DNA from: Diogma glabrata
Taxonomy: Eukaryota; Arthropoda; Insecta; Diptera; Cylindrotomidae
Assembly (NCBI GenBank): GCA_963693315.1
Contig: OY856187.1
Coordinates: 74,655,394 to 74,719,393 of the forward strand
Reading direction: 5' to 3'
DNA length: 64,000 nucleotides
Shown: positions 13,627 through 26,480 of the stretch, piece after piece
Position numbering within the stretch: position 1 is the first letter of the stretch
Layout: every line of letters starts with the position of its first letter
Notes under the pieces: generated by a model
Told to the model about the DNA's origin: nothing
The model's input: the letters and a program-made list of their open reading frames with translations, nothing else
Database searches by the model: none
Program-made: the position numbers and the translations under genes

Positions 13627-13949
13627 GTATGTACATTTTGTTAGAATTGCATTTTTTTACATAATTAATTTAAAATAAAATATATTGACTGATTTAAGTG
13701 GGGATTATGTAAATGGAAATTTAAATCCAAAAAATTGTATAAAAGAAATGTTTCGAACAATAAAAAACCAGAATTAGTTTGAATTTAAATAGTGTCTTTT
13801 ACTTTCTCTGATCCTCCCGACGACCTCAGTTGACGCACGTCAAACGGGTCTAACGGTTCTTTCCTTGGTGCAAAGTTGTTTCGGCAAAGTGTATCATTGA
13901 AAAGCCGGACTGTTCTGGACTTACGGACTTATAGACGGGCAGTGTTACA
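13627..13949 (+). repeat. Possible solo LTR
   Basis: Begins TGTATG and ends GTTACA, with ATAT on both sides as a possible 4-bp duplication. Contains AATAAAA near 13761 followed by a more GC-rich segment (ctcccgacgacctcagttgac) unlike its surroundings, as in many insect LTR R/U5 regions. The duplication is low-complexity and may be chance; no primer-binding site or internal region is present. Confidence 0.25.
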
Positions 13950-14094
13950 ATATCTCTTGTGATATATTTTACCACCAATAAAAGTTAAAGTCAAAATAAT
14001 AAAATACGCAGTCAGATCGGAATAGTGTATAAATGTCGTTCACTCACGATATCGAGAACGATCTTATGGTATACGCTCAGCACAGTTGAGAATA

Positions 14095-14318
14095 CACTGA
14101 AAAAAATAAATTGGTATATTCTACAAAACGGGTTCAACTAAATCAATTTTGCAAAATCAACTAAAATATAGTACAATTGACCATACGTTTTTAATATTTG
14201 ACAACGCTTTGTCAAACAATCAAATCGTATGGTAAATTGTAATAAATTTTAGTTGACACTACAAAATTAATTTGGTTGAATCCGTTTTGTAGAATAAACT
14301 AAATTCTTTTTTTCAGTG
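14095..14318. mobile_element. Palindromic CACTG-ended MITE with TA duplication
   Basis: Begins CACTGAAAAAAA and ends TTTTTTTCAGTG, flanked by TA at 14093 and 14319. The whole 224 bp folds back: the left TTCTACAAAACGGGTTCAAC pairs with the right-hand GTTGAATCCGTTTTGTAGAA. It has the same outer ends as 26732-27183 and 37820-38268 but a different interior, so it is a separate subfamily. Confidence 0.78.
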
Positions 14319-14339
14319 TAGAAATTTCGAAATAAAATT

Positions 14340-14780
14340 ATTTTTGATTATGTCAAGTGGGGTGTCATATGAAAGGTGACTTTTTTTGTAATTTTCGAAA
14401 GCACGAAAAACGTGCCAATTTTCAAAAATGTGGAAGTGTTTTGTTCCTCCCCTTATCTACCAACATTAAAAAAGAAAAAATGAAAAAAGAAAAAATTTAA
14501 AAAAATTCACGGGTGTAATAATTTTGCTAAACAAAACCAAAATGTTTTTTTGGTTGTTATAATTTCAAATGTTCAGGGGGGTTGAGAGTAGAATCAAAAA
14601 AAAGTTATTTATGATCGAAGGTCATATGAAAGCTGATTTTTTTTTGTAATTTTCGAAAGCACAGTTTTCGATTTATTTTCGAAGATGTGAAATTTGTTTG
14701 GTCCCCCCCTTATCTACGAACATTACAAAAGAAAAAATTTAAAAAAATCACGGGTGTCAGAATTTTGCTAAATAAAAACC
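14340..14780 (+). repeat. Direct duplication of a degenerate 200-bp unit
   Basis: 14350-14530 and 14620-14760 share tcatatgaaagg-like, gtaattttcgaaagcac, cccttatctac and aaaaaattcacgggtgt blocks in the same order, with a period of about 250-270 bp. Weaker relatives occur near 2900, 10490, 11440 and 13150. The frame at 14687-14878 is not a gene. Confidence 0.6.
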
Positions 14781-14790
14781 GAAACTTTTT

Positions 14791-14906
14791 AGGTAGATTT
14801 CATATAAAAATCTACCTATTGCAATGGGCTTCATCTCGGAATTTCGGAAAAATTTTGATGCCAAACGACTATATGTGATAAGCGGAGATGGAAAAACAAA
14901 AAAAAA

Positions 14907-14996
<90 letters not shown>

Positions 14997-16066
14997 CGAT
15001 ATGAGGTATAACGGAATTCAGCGGCACTCTCACGGTCGCATTTTTCGACCTACACCAAAATAATTTTCTGTGTATGTTTCGGCAAATAATGTCTTGGACA
15101 AGTTCGTGAACTGGCCATATCCGGGTACCGGTTAAGCGGCTAGAGCCTAAAAAGTCGAAAAATCTAGGGCGCTATAACTTCCGTTTGAATAATAATATTT
15201 TAATAAAATTTAAAAATATTGAATATTTGAACCTTTTTTTATCATTTTTATCCAGATGACTACTTTGGCGTTTCAGGTTCCTCAAAAATCAGCTGTTTTA
15301 AAAATTTACTAAACTTTGCTGCCCTTGATCTAGCTGAAATGGCCAAGCTCATATTTGAAAACTTTTTTTCACGTACTTAAAATATAAATCTTTCCAAAAT
15401 TTTCAAAAATAATAGTTTAAGTCTAACGGTTGAGACCCTACGGCTGTTGAAATGAAAACAAACGCAAAAGGCAATGCTTTCATCATGTTTCAGTTTATGT
15501 TATTTAAATTCATCTTAGCTTTTAAACATATTTTTCAACTATAGCCTCAAAAAATTTCAGCTTTCTAACCCAAAAGGTTCCATTTTTATAAGCATTATAA
15601 TGCAACCCTTACAAGAAAAATATCAACCCATTTAATACCATAGAAAAATTATCAAAATCTCTTTTGTTTTTATTTTTTTTACTAAGTAACCGTTTGAAAA
15701 AAGATTAAATAAGAACAAAAAAACACAACAACAAAAGATGATTTTGAAATAAAATTGTTTGATAATGTTATAAATTATGTGTGATGGTATAATTGTAGTT
15801 GTGACGTAGTTCATTTGATCTTTGGTGGATTTAATATGTTATTAAAAGTAGTTTAAACCAACTTAAATAAAACTGTTCCGAAATTGTATTGATGGAGTTA
15901 GTTCGGATAATGTATTTAATTTGGTTCGATAATTTTTTTGAATTATTCTGTTTCTACTTATATTTTTTATTTAAACTAATCTGACTTATCTAATTTTATT
16001 TTGACACAAAACCGTCTGACCCCGAAATCTACCTATTTCTAGCGGATATACCTGCCGCTGGGATTT
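14791..16066 (+). mobile_element. Helentron/DINE-1-like non-autonomous element, copy B
   Basis: Collinear with copy A: the same left hairpin (AGGTAGATTT...AAATCTACCT), then the cttcat-ctcggaatttcgg block, (AT)n at 14912-14994, ggccatatccgggtacc near 15114, and the right end GAAATCTACCT then the AGCGG...CCGCT hairpin. It also carries agcggcactctcacggtcgc (15021), which recurs in copy C at 53660. No reading frame of significance. Confidence 0.62.
14912..14994. repeat. (AT)n microsatellite in copy B
   Basis: About 41 AT units, at the position of the longer tract in copy A. Confidence 0.95.
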
Positions 16067-16069
16067 TTT

Positions 16070-18589
16070 TAATTATAGTATATATATAATCGATATTTAC
16101 TATAAATTAGAAAATTAGAAATCGACAACATCACATTAAAAATTCATATTCTATTTTTCATGGTTGCGTTGTTTAAAAAACTTTGTAAAATTATATGAGA
16201 AACCATAGCAACTATAATTTATTATTCTTTTTACACTGTAGTGGAAAAAGAACCCATTTTCACAAAGCATTAAGCGTGATGAAAATAAACTTTGCATATG
16301 CTATCATAGAAAAATTATATTTTATGTGCCTATGGTGGTCCGGCAATATAAAAACTATGCAACGCAACATTTTGGCAATTATATTTGATATTTTGTTCTT
16401 CTTTGTTTACGGAACCTTCGAGTTTTCAATCCTACAATATCAAAAACACATGGAAAATCGAATCAAGATGCCGATAGAATAAGAAAATAGCCACCCGATC
16501 TTTTTCGTTGTTCTTGAAAGTTTTTATTTTTTATTTTTTCACTAGTTCTGACCGGAATATATTGACAAGATAAGATTAAAGTAAAAATGGTAATTCTGAC
16601 CGACCCGGAAAATTAAGGACAAATTTAAAATAAGATAACGTAATGGACAACAGTAAATATTTAATGTGTAATGTTGATCCCACCACACCATGTTTTATAA
16701 TACTTGGCGTTCCAAAACTTCTACACTTTGACAGCATATCACTTAGTATAAAGCTGCACCCCACCTATAAGGGTGTCTTTAAATTTTTCAGTCAAGCTCT
16801 TAAGCTGATGCGAGTAAAAGGTTTGATAGATCTCTTACAGACTTAGAAAAAAACAATTTGGTATTAATTTTGGAATTTTAGTTAGCTGAATGGAGATCAT
16901 CCTCTAGCAACCTTAAGATATTACTTTGGTTTGTGATATTTCACTGATATTGCTATTGATATCTCACGTTAACTTGTAAGTCGTATGTCAATATAAGGGA
17001 CTGGAGTATGCGAAGCTGTCACTTTAAACAATAAATAATTGAATATCATATTTCATTGACATATTTTGATTTGAATTTATAATTTCTGTTGACAAGCATA
17101 GTACAACACAAAACTGTCTGATATAAATCACTTAAATAAACCTTAGCTGTATATTGAGTTTATTCAATTCTGCAGTTTAAAGTAGTTGAGTTTATTCAAT
17201 TCTGCGTCAAAACAATACTACAAATATAATACATATATAATTTTTATTCCTTTTACTATATAATAAAAAAACAATTTTGCATTTATAATTTGTTAAAACA
17301 AATCTACAAATCATTGCTTTAAATCTGTCTTCTTGTTATAAATAAATTATATGTAATTCGCGTATAATCCATGTGACAAACAAAACAGAGGCATAAATAA
17401 ATATACAAAAATACGATAGAGCTAAATTTATATCCTATTGTGTACCCATATGTCAAAAAACACTAAATAAAAATTCAACGAACACATAAAATTATGAATT
17501 CACAGAATAAATACGGTTGTAATAAATTTTAAATGTGTCGTCATTGTATCCATTATATTACGTAGCTCACCCCATTTTCTTCTAATGTTACTCTTTACCG
17601 TTTCTCATTCTACCATAAACGCATCGTTATAAGATGCTTTTGATGTACATACTATAACCTATTTTGAAGTTACGAAAAAATAGATATCAAAACATGAAGT
17701 TTGATTTTTTTTTACTTCACTAAATTCTTTTATAAACTTATTTTTCTTTATTAATTTGATGTTAGATTATACATATAAAATGTCATGCGTAGTATTTGGT
17801 GACCACATCTTGAAAATTCTCCTATTTCGCGTTGGAGAAAAATTATTTTTGCCTATGTGAAAGGAGAAATGAATGACGTCATTTAAGTCCACCCCTTAAA
17901 TAATAACAGCGTAACTTAACAGCGTAAACTTTTATTTTTTTTTTCTCACAAGAAAATTCTGTTTTATATTTTCACGATTTAAGTTGAGATAAAATCCTCT
18001 TCGGTTAATACACTATAAAGTTATCATTTTTTATCTTTTTTTATTTTGCTTTTCCATGTTATTTATTTTGGTTTTTCATGATAATCTTTTATTTATATTT
18101 TGTTTTTATTTAAAGAAGAAAAGCGAACAGATAAGCAAATAAAAGAACTTTTTGAAATCTATGAACAGATGTTTTAATTTAAGGATTTTTGTTATGCTTT
18201 ATTCCATTTGTTTTGCTTGTAACTTGGATTTTTTGTTTGGTTTTCGTTCCGAAGATTTAATTTGAAAATGTTGGTTTTGACAATATTCTGTTCAATTTAG
18301 AGACAAAAAAAACAAATGTGAGTGGTATTTGTCTATTGATTGTGGTGAATTTTGAATTGTTTTGTAATACATATATCATATAAACTTGTAGGGTTGGTTT
18401 GTTGGTTTAATGCTAGGATGGAAAGTGGAACGTATTTGAAAAATCTTGAATAAAATACAACTTAATATGGTGTTTTACAACAGATAGCTATGATTTGTAC
18501 AACTAAAGTTGTTTCACAACGTTTTAGCGTTGTAAGACAACTAATGTTCAGATTTATTTACTGAGCCTACAATATTTTAAAAATAAAAG
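16070..18589. other. Gene-free AT-rich stretch
   Basis: A 95-codon frame at 16195-16482 encodes a hydrophobic peptide with no domain I recognise; I do not call it a gene. 16880-17040 is copy 2 of the three-copy repeat. Otherwise nothing supported. Confidence 0.45.
16880..17040 (+). repeat. Three-copy dispersed repeat, copy 2
   Basis: Carries cttaagatattactttgg, tattgatatctcacgttaact and gggactggagtatgcg in the same order as copies 1 and 3. It is diverged, with no target duplication seen. Confidence 0.55.
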
Positions 18590-21090
18590 TATGAAGGGTC
18601 TGAAATCTCACAGCTCTGAGATATCAATACTTCGGTTTCGGTTAAGGATTTTGATATAGTTTTCGTTTTCGGATTTTGATAAACTTTTATGAGGACATTG
18701 TTTTTAGTTATCGGCAGCGAATAAAACATAAAACTCTTTGTAAAACTACAAGTATTTTATCTCTGTATTACGAAACTAACACGAAAAATCAATTCATCAA
18801 ATCAGTTGCCGGAAAAAATAAAACAGATCATTCATATATTAACATAATAGTGGCTAATCTTTTAAAGGGTTTGAATATCAACAAAGCGTTAGGAATGGGC
18901 AATATTCCACCCATTATTTTAAAAACCTTTTCTAAAGGACTTGCACCAACTTTGACCTAAATATTCTACCAATCCTCCAAATCTTGTATATTTCCCTCGT
19001 GCTGGAAGTTGGCAAATGTCCAGCCCGTCCCCAAAAAGGGACCCAAAATCCAATATCTCAAATTATAGGCCAATAGCTTTACTATCAGTCCTATCCAAAG
19101 TCTACGAGCATTATATTAAAACACACATTTCAAAATTTCTGGAAGTAAATCATTTAATAGCCGACAGCCAATACGGTTTTCGAAACAAAAGATCAACTAC
19201 TGATCTATTAAACTATGTAGCGCATTGTTGGAACAGCATACTTAATAAAGGTGGTGAAACAAACGTTATCGCTTTAGACATCTCCAAGGCATTCGATCGA
19301 GTCTGGCATGCCAACTTAATCAACAAGCTCGGTGCGTATGGTTTTCATCCCAATGTTGTGAAGCTGATTCAAAATTTTCTATCCAACCGATACATTTCGG
19401 TCTCCTTAAACGGATTTTCTTCTGAGTCTAAACTAATTAACGCTGGTGTATCTCAAGGCTCAGTATTGTCCCCAACCCTATTTTTGATTTATATTGATTG
19501 ATTGATATATTGATTGTTGAAAATCACTCGCAACCCAATAAATAGTTTTGCAGATGATAGTACTCTCCACAAGTCGTTCGAGCATCTTCCTTCAAAAAGT
19601 AAAATGCACGAACGAATTAATTCTACCCGGAGAGACGCTGCCATAAACGTGAATAAAGACCTAAAAAATGTCGCCGATTGGGGTAACCATAACCTGGTCA
19701 ATTTCAACTCTACCAAAACACAGCTGTTAATTGTTTCCAGATCAAAGACCGAGTTCCCCAAAGATATTTTATTCAGTATGTGTGATGAACCAATGGGTGA
19801 ATGTAAAAACATTCGTTTATTGGGTGTCACAGTTTCAAATGACCTACTCTGGATCATGTAATGGCGATGGCAAAAAGCGCGTCTAAACAACTCGGCCTCC
19901 TAAATAGATGCAAAAAATTTTTCACTCCACACCAATTGCTCCATGTTTATAAGCCCTATATTCGTCCCTGTATGGAGTACTGTTGTCAAGTTTGGGGTGC
20001 TGCTTCTGTTTCCATCTTGGCCCTCTTGAACTCTATTCAAAAGCGGGCTGTACGGATTGTGGGTGATCGAGCTTTGACACTTTTTATTGAAAAAAAAAAA
20101 AATAATTTAGGGAAAAGATGATACTGTCAGCATAATACTCAAAAACCTCTCCATTTAGCGTTTCGAGAAATACTACAAAATCAAAAATTCAGATTTCTTT
20201 CAGAAATCCAAAAATATTCCAAATATTATAATAAAATCAAAAACTTAAACTTTTTTTCAAAATTCTAATAATATTCCAGAAATTAATTACAAAATCAAAA
20301 ATTTAAATTTATTCAAAAAATTTAAAATTATTGCAAAAATTATAAAAAAAATCAAAAATACAAAAATACAATACATTTCAAAATTCTAAAAATATTTCAA
20401 AAATTATAACAAAATCAATAATTGAAACTTTTTTAAAAAATTTTCAAAATATTCCAAAAATTCAAACTTCTTCCAAAATTCTCAAAATATTGCAAAAATA
20501 ATAATTTAACAAAATCAAAAAAACAAACTTTTTTCAAAATTTTCAGAAATTATAATAAAATCAAAAATTTAAACTTTTTGAAAATTCTAAAAATATTCAA
20601 AAAATTCGAATTCAGACAGAAGTAACTTTTCTCAAAATTCTAAAACTATTGCAAAAACTATAACAAAATCAAAAAAACAAAATTTTTATTCAAAATTATA
20701 AAAATGTCCCAAAATTACAATAAAATCAAAACTACAATCTTTTTTCAAAATTCCAAAAATCTCCAAAAATTATATTAAAATCTAAAATTTCCATGTCCAA
20801 GTTCATGTTCATCACATTTCATGTTTCACACAAATAATTTATTTTATTTTTTCTTCACAAAAATTGGGTAAAAATATAAATGAAAATCATTCTTTTGACA
20901 CTCTTGACAATAACTTTTTAACAAACTTATAATGCACTAATCTAGTTTTTGGTCTCACATACCAATCTCTACCATCAAGATTTTTTTAGATTTAAGGTTA
21001 CTACTCATTATTACTTAAAATGACACACTTGACGATTTTTTTGACACACTTCCGGTACAGTTATCGAACATCGTTCTTTCGGCCCTTCCC
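18590..21090 (+). pseudogene. Jockey-like non-LTR retrotransposon, decayed
   Basis: Reverse transcriptase of a LINE, read in pieces: NKALGMGNIPPIILKTF (18880-18930), NYRPIALLSVLSKVYEH (19060), QYGFRNKRST and LDISKAFDRVWH (19275), NAGVSQGSVLSPTLFLIYID (19440-19500), the catalytic SFADDSTLH (19550) and thumb region to about 20080. In-frame TAA at 18958, a frameshift in the aaaaaggga run near 19035, a TGA at 19499-19501 and another break near 19860 prevent translation. There is no endonuclease domain. It is a relative of the intact frame at 35112-37697. After the coding part a roughly 60-bp degenerate minisatellite runs 20160-20790, followed by a segment shared with 4840-5260. Confidence 0.85.
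20160..20790 (+). repeat. Degenerate AT-rich minisatellite, unit about 60 bp
   Basis: Repeating theme: caaaattctaaaaatattcc, then aaaaattataacaaaatc, then aaaaattcaaacttttttc. About ten imperfect units. The same array occurs at 4440-4830 within the related deleted copy, so it is part of the element's 3' region. Confidence 0.7.
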
Positions 21091-22272
21091 ATTGAGTATG
21101 CCAATTTTTAGAAAAAAATTTGAAATCACTGAAGCGGTTTCCGAGATATCGTTGGTTGTGACGGCCGGCCGGCAGTCATATTTTTGTTGCTTTCTTAGAA
21201 TCAGTAGTTCCTAAAACGTCGAGAAATGCCAAAAAAGTGGGGGTAAGAATTTCACTTTTGGCTCGAGAATTCAATACTTTTAGGTTTTTTTAAAACCGAA
21301 GTAATATGTTGTGTAGTAGGAATACCTCCTGTGCCTCAACATCAGATTAAAACCTTTTAAGATTTAGGTCCCACAACATGCGTTGTGAAGTGTTGATTTA
21401 CGTAATTTTGTTTTGTTTTTTATGTTTGTTTTAAAGAATGGATAACTAAAATAGTAGATTCTTTTATGAGTTTAGAATTGCATCCTATGCGAATACAAGA
21501 TGCTATTTTATCCACGAATGCAAAATATTTCGAATAATTTCCAGTTCGCCTGATAATGTTTTTATCACCATAAGGAAATCCATCATAGACAGCATAGAAA
21601 AACAAAACAATTGACATCATTCAAAAAACATCTTTTGGTATAGAAATATCAAAAAGTTAAATTGAGAACAATATATTAAATATAAAATAAAAATTAGACG
21701 GAAAATATTATGTATTGTTATTATTGTTAAATATATGTAATAATGTATTGTTCTCGTCTTAACCTTTTGATATTACTATATACCAACAAATGTTAAGATT
21801 TTATTTTATTTGGGGAATATTTAATAAACTTATAGCTGATAATGTCAGTATATTGTTGCTTAATAGCTAGTCATTCTCACTATTATAATGAGTTCATCAC
21901 TAGATAGTATTTCTTGATTGAATTTTAGCTTCTCAATTTTATATAAATTGTTTTGCCACTATCTTTTAAACTGTACTTCCAATTATAACAACGTATCGTT
22001 TCTTTCCTTTAAATACACCAAAAAATAGCAATTGTTCCACAATAGGTTCGAATAGGAATTTCCTCTGAATAAAAGCATCAATAACACAATGTTCAAAAGT
22101 TTTCAACTAGGCGTTATACTGAATTCCTTTTATTCGAATTTTCATAAAATTATTACAATATGAATGAATAAAACGTTCTTAAAGTTTCTTTTGACTTGCA
22201 TAGAAATATCAATGATAAAATTAAACTAATTTTAAATTAAACGTCATGAAAAATCAATTTGCATTGATAAAT
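21091..22272. other. Gene-free AT-rich stretch
   Basis: No coding or RNA signal seen. A short GC-rich patch (gacggccggccggcag) near 21161 stands out but lies in no recognisable feature. Confidence 0.5.
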
Positions 22273-22647
22273 CAGGGTTGTTCCTTTACGCGTAATCTAA
22301 AATAGATGACATTACATGTAATCTATGTAATGTAATCTATGTCATCTATGTAAATTTGGCGTAATCTATTAATTTTGATTTAAGAAGAAATATTTGGAAT
22401 TATTGTACTATCCCTATGAAATTTTTTTCTTAAAAGACATGATCAATAATATTGTCAAAAACAAGATCTTGCGATCTTGAAAAAAGTTAATTTATTTCTA
22501 AAAAATTTTAGAATTCACATATCAATTAAATCGATTACATTATAGTTTACATTATAGATTACACGAAAATATTTCACGTAATTTACACGTAATCTATGCG
22601 TAATCTATACATGTAAAGTAATCTATTTTGTCTACGGCACAACCCTG
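22273..22647. mobile_element. hAT-type MITE with CAGGGTTGT ends
   Basis: The left end is CAGGGTTGTTCC and the right end GGCACAACCCTG. Both ends then carry repeated GTAATCTA/TAGATTAC motifs (at least four on each side), a typical subterminal arrangement. Length 375 bp, no coding. The 8-bp flanks (tgataaat and ataaaaat) do not match cleanly, so the duplication is eroded or my boundary is slightly off. Confidence 0.62.
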
Positions 22648-23267
22648 ATAAAAATATACAAATATATTTCTGTTTTCAATTGTACTAAACTGCTAGATCT
22701 AAATTTAGTTTTACAACCAAGTTGTCAGATATTGTTTAACGTATGAATTTCTTCCAAATTATTTAGAAAAAAAATGTCGATTTAGTCAAGTAAAATAGTT
22801 GACTAAATTGATTTAGCACGTTTAGTACAATTTAGCATCAATTGGAACGCAGTCTAAATTGAAAAATTGTACCTAAACTTTTATTAATCTATTGCTAAAA
22901 GTTTGAAACAAATTTAATGAATATTTTCAAATAAAGCAAACCAGTTAAATAAATAAGTCACCACAAACTATAGAACTGTTAAAGAATGTAACGATCGCGT
23001 TACGAAGAAAGAAAAGAAGTAGAAGAAAATGTATAACATTATAATGGAAGACATACACATGAAAAGCATATATTCTAAAGCAGTCGTGGATAAAATAAAT
23101 TCTATCACATAATAAGAAATGATATATCCCAATCAATATTATCATATATAATATCACGAGTCGTCAAATAATAGTCGATTATTTTTCATAATCATTTTTA
23201 CGAATGTCATTGGAGCAGAGGCGTAGCTAGGGGGGGGCGGGGGGGGCGGTCCGCCCCGGGTGTCACC

Positions 23268-23962
23268 CGTTTTGGGGTGACACCCGAACGTAAAAAACTT
23301 AAACAAACCATCACAATGTTTTCAACGATAAATCACTTCGAAACCGTTTTGGGGTGACACCCGAAAGTAAACAACTTAAACAAACCATCACAATGTTTTC
23401 AATGATAAATCACTTCGAAACCGTTTTGGGGTGACACCCGAACGTAAAAAACATAAACAAACCATCACAATGTTTTCAACGATAAATCACTTCGAAACCG
23501 TTTTGGGGTGACACCCGAACGTAAACAACTTAAACAAACCATCACAATGTTTTCAATGATAAATCACTTCGAAACCGTTTTAGGGTGACACCCGAACGTA
23601 AAAAACTTAAACAAACCATCACAATGTTTTCAACGATAAATCACTTCGAAACCGTTTTGGGGTGACACCCGAACGTAAACAACTTAAACAAACCATCACA
23701 ATGTTTTCAACGATAAATCACTTCGAAACCGTTTTGGGGTGACACCCGAACGTAAACAACTTAAACAAACCATCAGAATGTTTTCAACGATAAATCACTT
23801 CGAAACCGTTTTGGGGTGACACCCGAACGTAAAAAACTTAAACAAACCATCACATGTTTTTAACGATAAATCACTTCGAAACCGTTTTGGGATGACACCC
23901 GAACGTAAACAACTTAAACAAACCATCACATGTTTTCAACGATAAATCACTTAGAAACCATT
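23268..23962. repeat. Nine tandem copies of a 77-bp unit
   Basis: Each unit runs from ccgttttggggtgacacccg to aaatcacttcgaaa. The ggtgacacccg core recurs every 76-77 bp from 23275 to about 23890, with only a few substitutions between units (acg/atg, aaaaaac/aacaac). The array lies directly inside the left terminus of the hAT and resembles the terminal sequence (gggtgtcaccc), so it probably arose by amplification of a subterminal segment. Confidence 0.93.
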
Positions 23963-24028
23963 TTAACCAGGTTATCCATATAATTTTAATTTATAAATTG
24001 TGATAACTTATAAATGTGTCCTATAAAT

Positions 24029-24545
24029 GTGTTATTGGTTCAAAAAGAATCTATTCTACTTTTTAAAATTTTTGAGTTATTACGTGAAATAAAATTTTAA
24101 CAATATTAATCGAATCAACATGTTGAGCATTGAATCCCATCACCACAATTACTCAATAGCTTTGAATATTCCTATAGATACCATATTGACCGTTTTTTAC
24201 GATATATTATTTAGTATGCAAGCATGATTATTTAATGACCAGGTCTGGAAACACATATGCAGAATAATGCATAGGAAAAGTGGTTTACGTCGATAATGTG
24301 GCACCTTTTGTCGATAGGGTGGCACCCTTGAGTTACAATATCTCTATTCCAAAATTATTTCTAAAATATCAGCTTAAATTTACTATCTAATATATGTTTT
24401 ACATTTCTAACAAATTAATTGCAAACACCTAAGGAAACTAACAAACAATCAAATTACCGTGTTTGTAAATGATCTCAAAATAATTTTTTTCCTTTATCTT
24501 GAAACTCAAAAAATAAATTGAAATAGATCGTTTTTCAATGGACAC
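24029..24545. mobile_element. Nested TIR element, short relative of 53151-55099
   Basis: The left end (GTGTTATTGGTTCAAAAAG) and the right end (inverse of GTGTCCATTGAAAAACGATC) are diverged inverted repeats. They match the ends of the element at 53151-55099, whose repeats are nearly perfect. No coding region. The target duplication is unclear. Confidence 0.5.
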
Positions 24546-24699
24546 AAAAATAATTACTGTAGAATAAAATGGCAGTTATGCAATTACTGCAGTTTTGCAA
24601 ATTTTTGTAGGTTGATACATACTTATACTGTTTGTTTTCAGTTTTATATATTTATATATTTGAATTAAATGAAAGTTTATCATTTAAAATTACATTTTG

Positions 24700-25170
24700 T
24701 TGGGTTTTAAATCCCTTGGAAATTTCAAACTCATCAAGTGATTCTTTTAAAGATCCTTGGCTACATAAATGTAAAGCCTTCAATTTTTTTTAAAAGTGGT
24801 GTAGCTATTGTTATTAACTATGTAAATGGTTTGCAAAAATAAACTTTAAATTTTGTTTATTTTTCTTCTTAGGCAGGTATTCCTTAAATCAGTCTTTAAA
24901 ACATTTTCCGGTTTTCCCGATGTAAAATTTTTCACAAAAATCACATTCAATTTTGTAAATTATTGAGCATGATTCTAATTGGATATTTAATTTTGGTTTC
25001 AATTCTTTATATAAAATATCTTCTAGGATTTTATACTTATATTTTTTTAAATAGTTCCTTATAATATTAGGCATAAGATTTGTTTATTCCATTTTATCAA
25101 ATATTATTTAATATAAGTTGTTACAAGGAAATTTAAATAAATTAATTTTCTTGGCGGTGTATTTAGTCGT
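24700..25170 (-). pseudogene. Penelope-like GIY-YIG endonuclease fragment
   Basis: Minus-strand reading gives SIIYKIECDFCEKFYIGKTG, the GIY-YIG core that ends Penelope-like reverse transcriptases, then FKEYLPKKK, FANHL and SLDEFEI in shifted frames. Only about 150 residues of the C-terminal end are recognisable, with stop codons (after KCFKD at 24889). It is not closely related to the intact Penelope pair at 45541-51410, and lies between the repeat array and the transposase of the hAT. Confidence 0.68.
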
Positions 25171-26303
25171 TAACACAGTGTACTTATTATGAACTATGTA
25201 CCTATGTTACTATCCTACAAATATATTTAGAATTAATGCTTTGCTGATACCTATACTATAATCAAAAATATTTTTTTAGATTTCGTTTAGCAAATATCCC
25301 CAAAAATAAATATGCCACGAGGAGTTCATACTTTTTAAAGAAAAAGTTGGTTCCAGCAGAGAAAGACCACATCTATAAATGTGTTACAAAACCCGATGAT
25401 ATCCAAGGTTCATCCAAAGAAACTGATTATCACGTTGATGCAACGAATGTTTCAGAGAATATTGGCTCATTTTCGGAAAGTAACAGCAACAATACAGAAT
25501 TAATAATGATAACCTATGATGACGAATTAGAAAGGAATAATGAAAATGACAGTGATAATGCCGCTAATGCTTCTACTATCGAAGACAGTATTTGCATGGG
25601 TGAATCACTTCAGGACTTAAGAGATGTATCACATTGGAATATACTCGTCTCTGGTAATGTTCGCATTGAAATCATAAAAAAGAAAGTGAACATTTTCAAA
25701 ATAGAGAAGGGTCGTTTGTTACTGTATCTAGACACGGGTTAGACATAAAAGGTGATGTTCGCCATCTTTCTAAAGAATGGTTTTATAAAATAAGGAATAA
25801 TGGTGAAAAAATTCTACGGCCATGGATTATTTATTCTCCTGTAAATAATAACTTGCGTCCTGTATTGCTTCTGTTGTCGTGTGCTGTCACCAATAATAAT
25901 AATACAAAATCAACATTTACTACTAGATATCAGAAGCGGTGGAAACTAAATCCCAAAGTGGCCGACCATGAAACTTCAAATGAACATCTGGAGAATTTGG
26001 AAAAGTGGAAAACTTTGGAAATGAGGTTAAAAATTCATAAAACGATACGAGATGCAGCCTTGCAATTAATATATAATAAAAAACAGAAGTGGAAACATCT
26101 TTTATCAAGATTATTGGATATAACTTTGTTTTTATCTAAACAAAACCCAGCATTTCATGGACATGATGAAGGACAAAGTTCTTCAAATAAAGGCAATTTC
26201 TTAGAACTAACCAAACGATTGTCAAAGTATGATGTAGTGTTAAAAGAACACATTTTGAATTTGGAGCATGGTAAATCACCAAAAGTATCATATTTGTCAC
26301 CAG

Positions 26304-26480
26304 TGGCAAGATGTTGTAACATCACTTTTGACGATTCTATCGTATTTTACGCTAATCGGTATGCTGTAACACAAAACGACTGTCGATTATCGTATTTACG
26401 ACAGTCGTTTTGTGTTACAGCATACCGATTAGCGTAAAATACGATAGAATCGTCAAAAGTGATGTTACAACATCTTGCCA
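26304..26480. mobile_element. 177-bp palindromic MITE with CAG duplication
   Basis: An almost perfect hairpin: TGGCAAGATGTTG at the left and its complement at the right, 83-bp arms around a 13-bp loop near 26392. CAG is duplicated at 26301-26303 and 26481-26483. Removing 180 bp restores the transposase codons for SPDIQNEFI exactly in frame. The 3-bp duplication would fit CACTA or Harbinger relatives, but the ends match neither strongly. Confidence 0.85.

Larger units (their letters stand above)
11471..14090. other. Mostly gene-free stretch with old repeats
   Basis: Contains one copy of a three-copy dispersed repeat (12000-12160), a tRNA-like B-box on the minus strand (12417-12445) and a possible solo LTR (13627-13949). 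No coding signal. Confidence 0.45.

Noticed and set aside
14687..14878. 63-codon frame near the Helentron-like copy B
   Set aside because: Falls in a duplicated degenerate repeat and the element's 5' end.
16195..16482. 95-codon hydrophobic frame
   Set aside because: No start context, splice sites, homology or codon signal I can support in such AT-rich DNA.
23268..23962. Regular 77-bp repeats that could suggest a CRISPR array
   Set aside because: The whole unit is repeated, with no unique spacers; the context is a eukaryotic hAT element.
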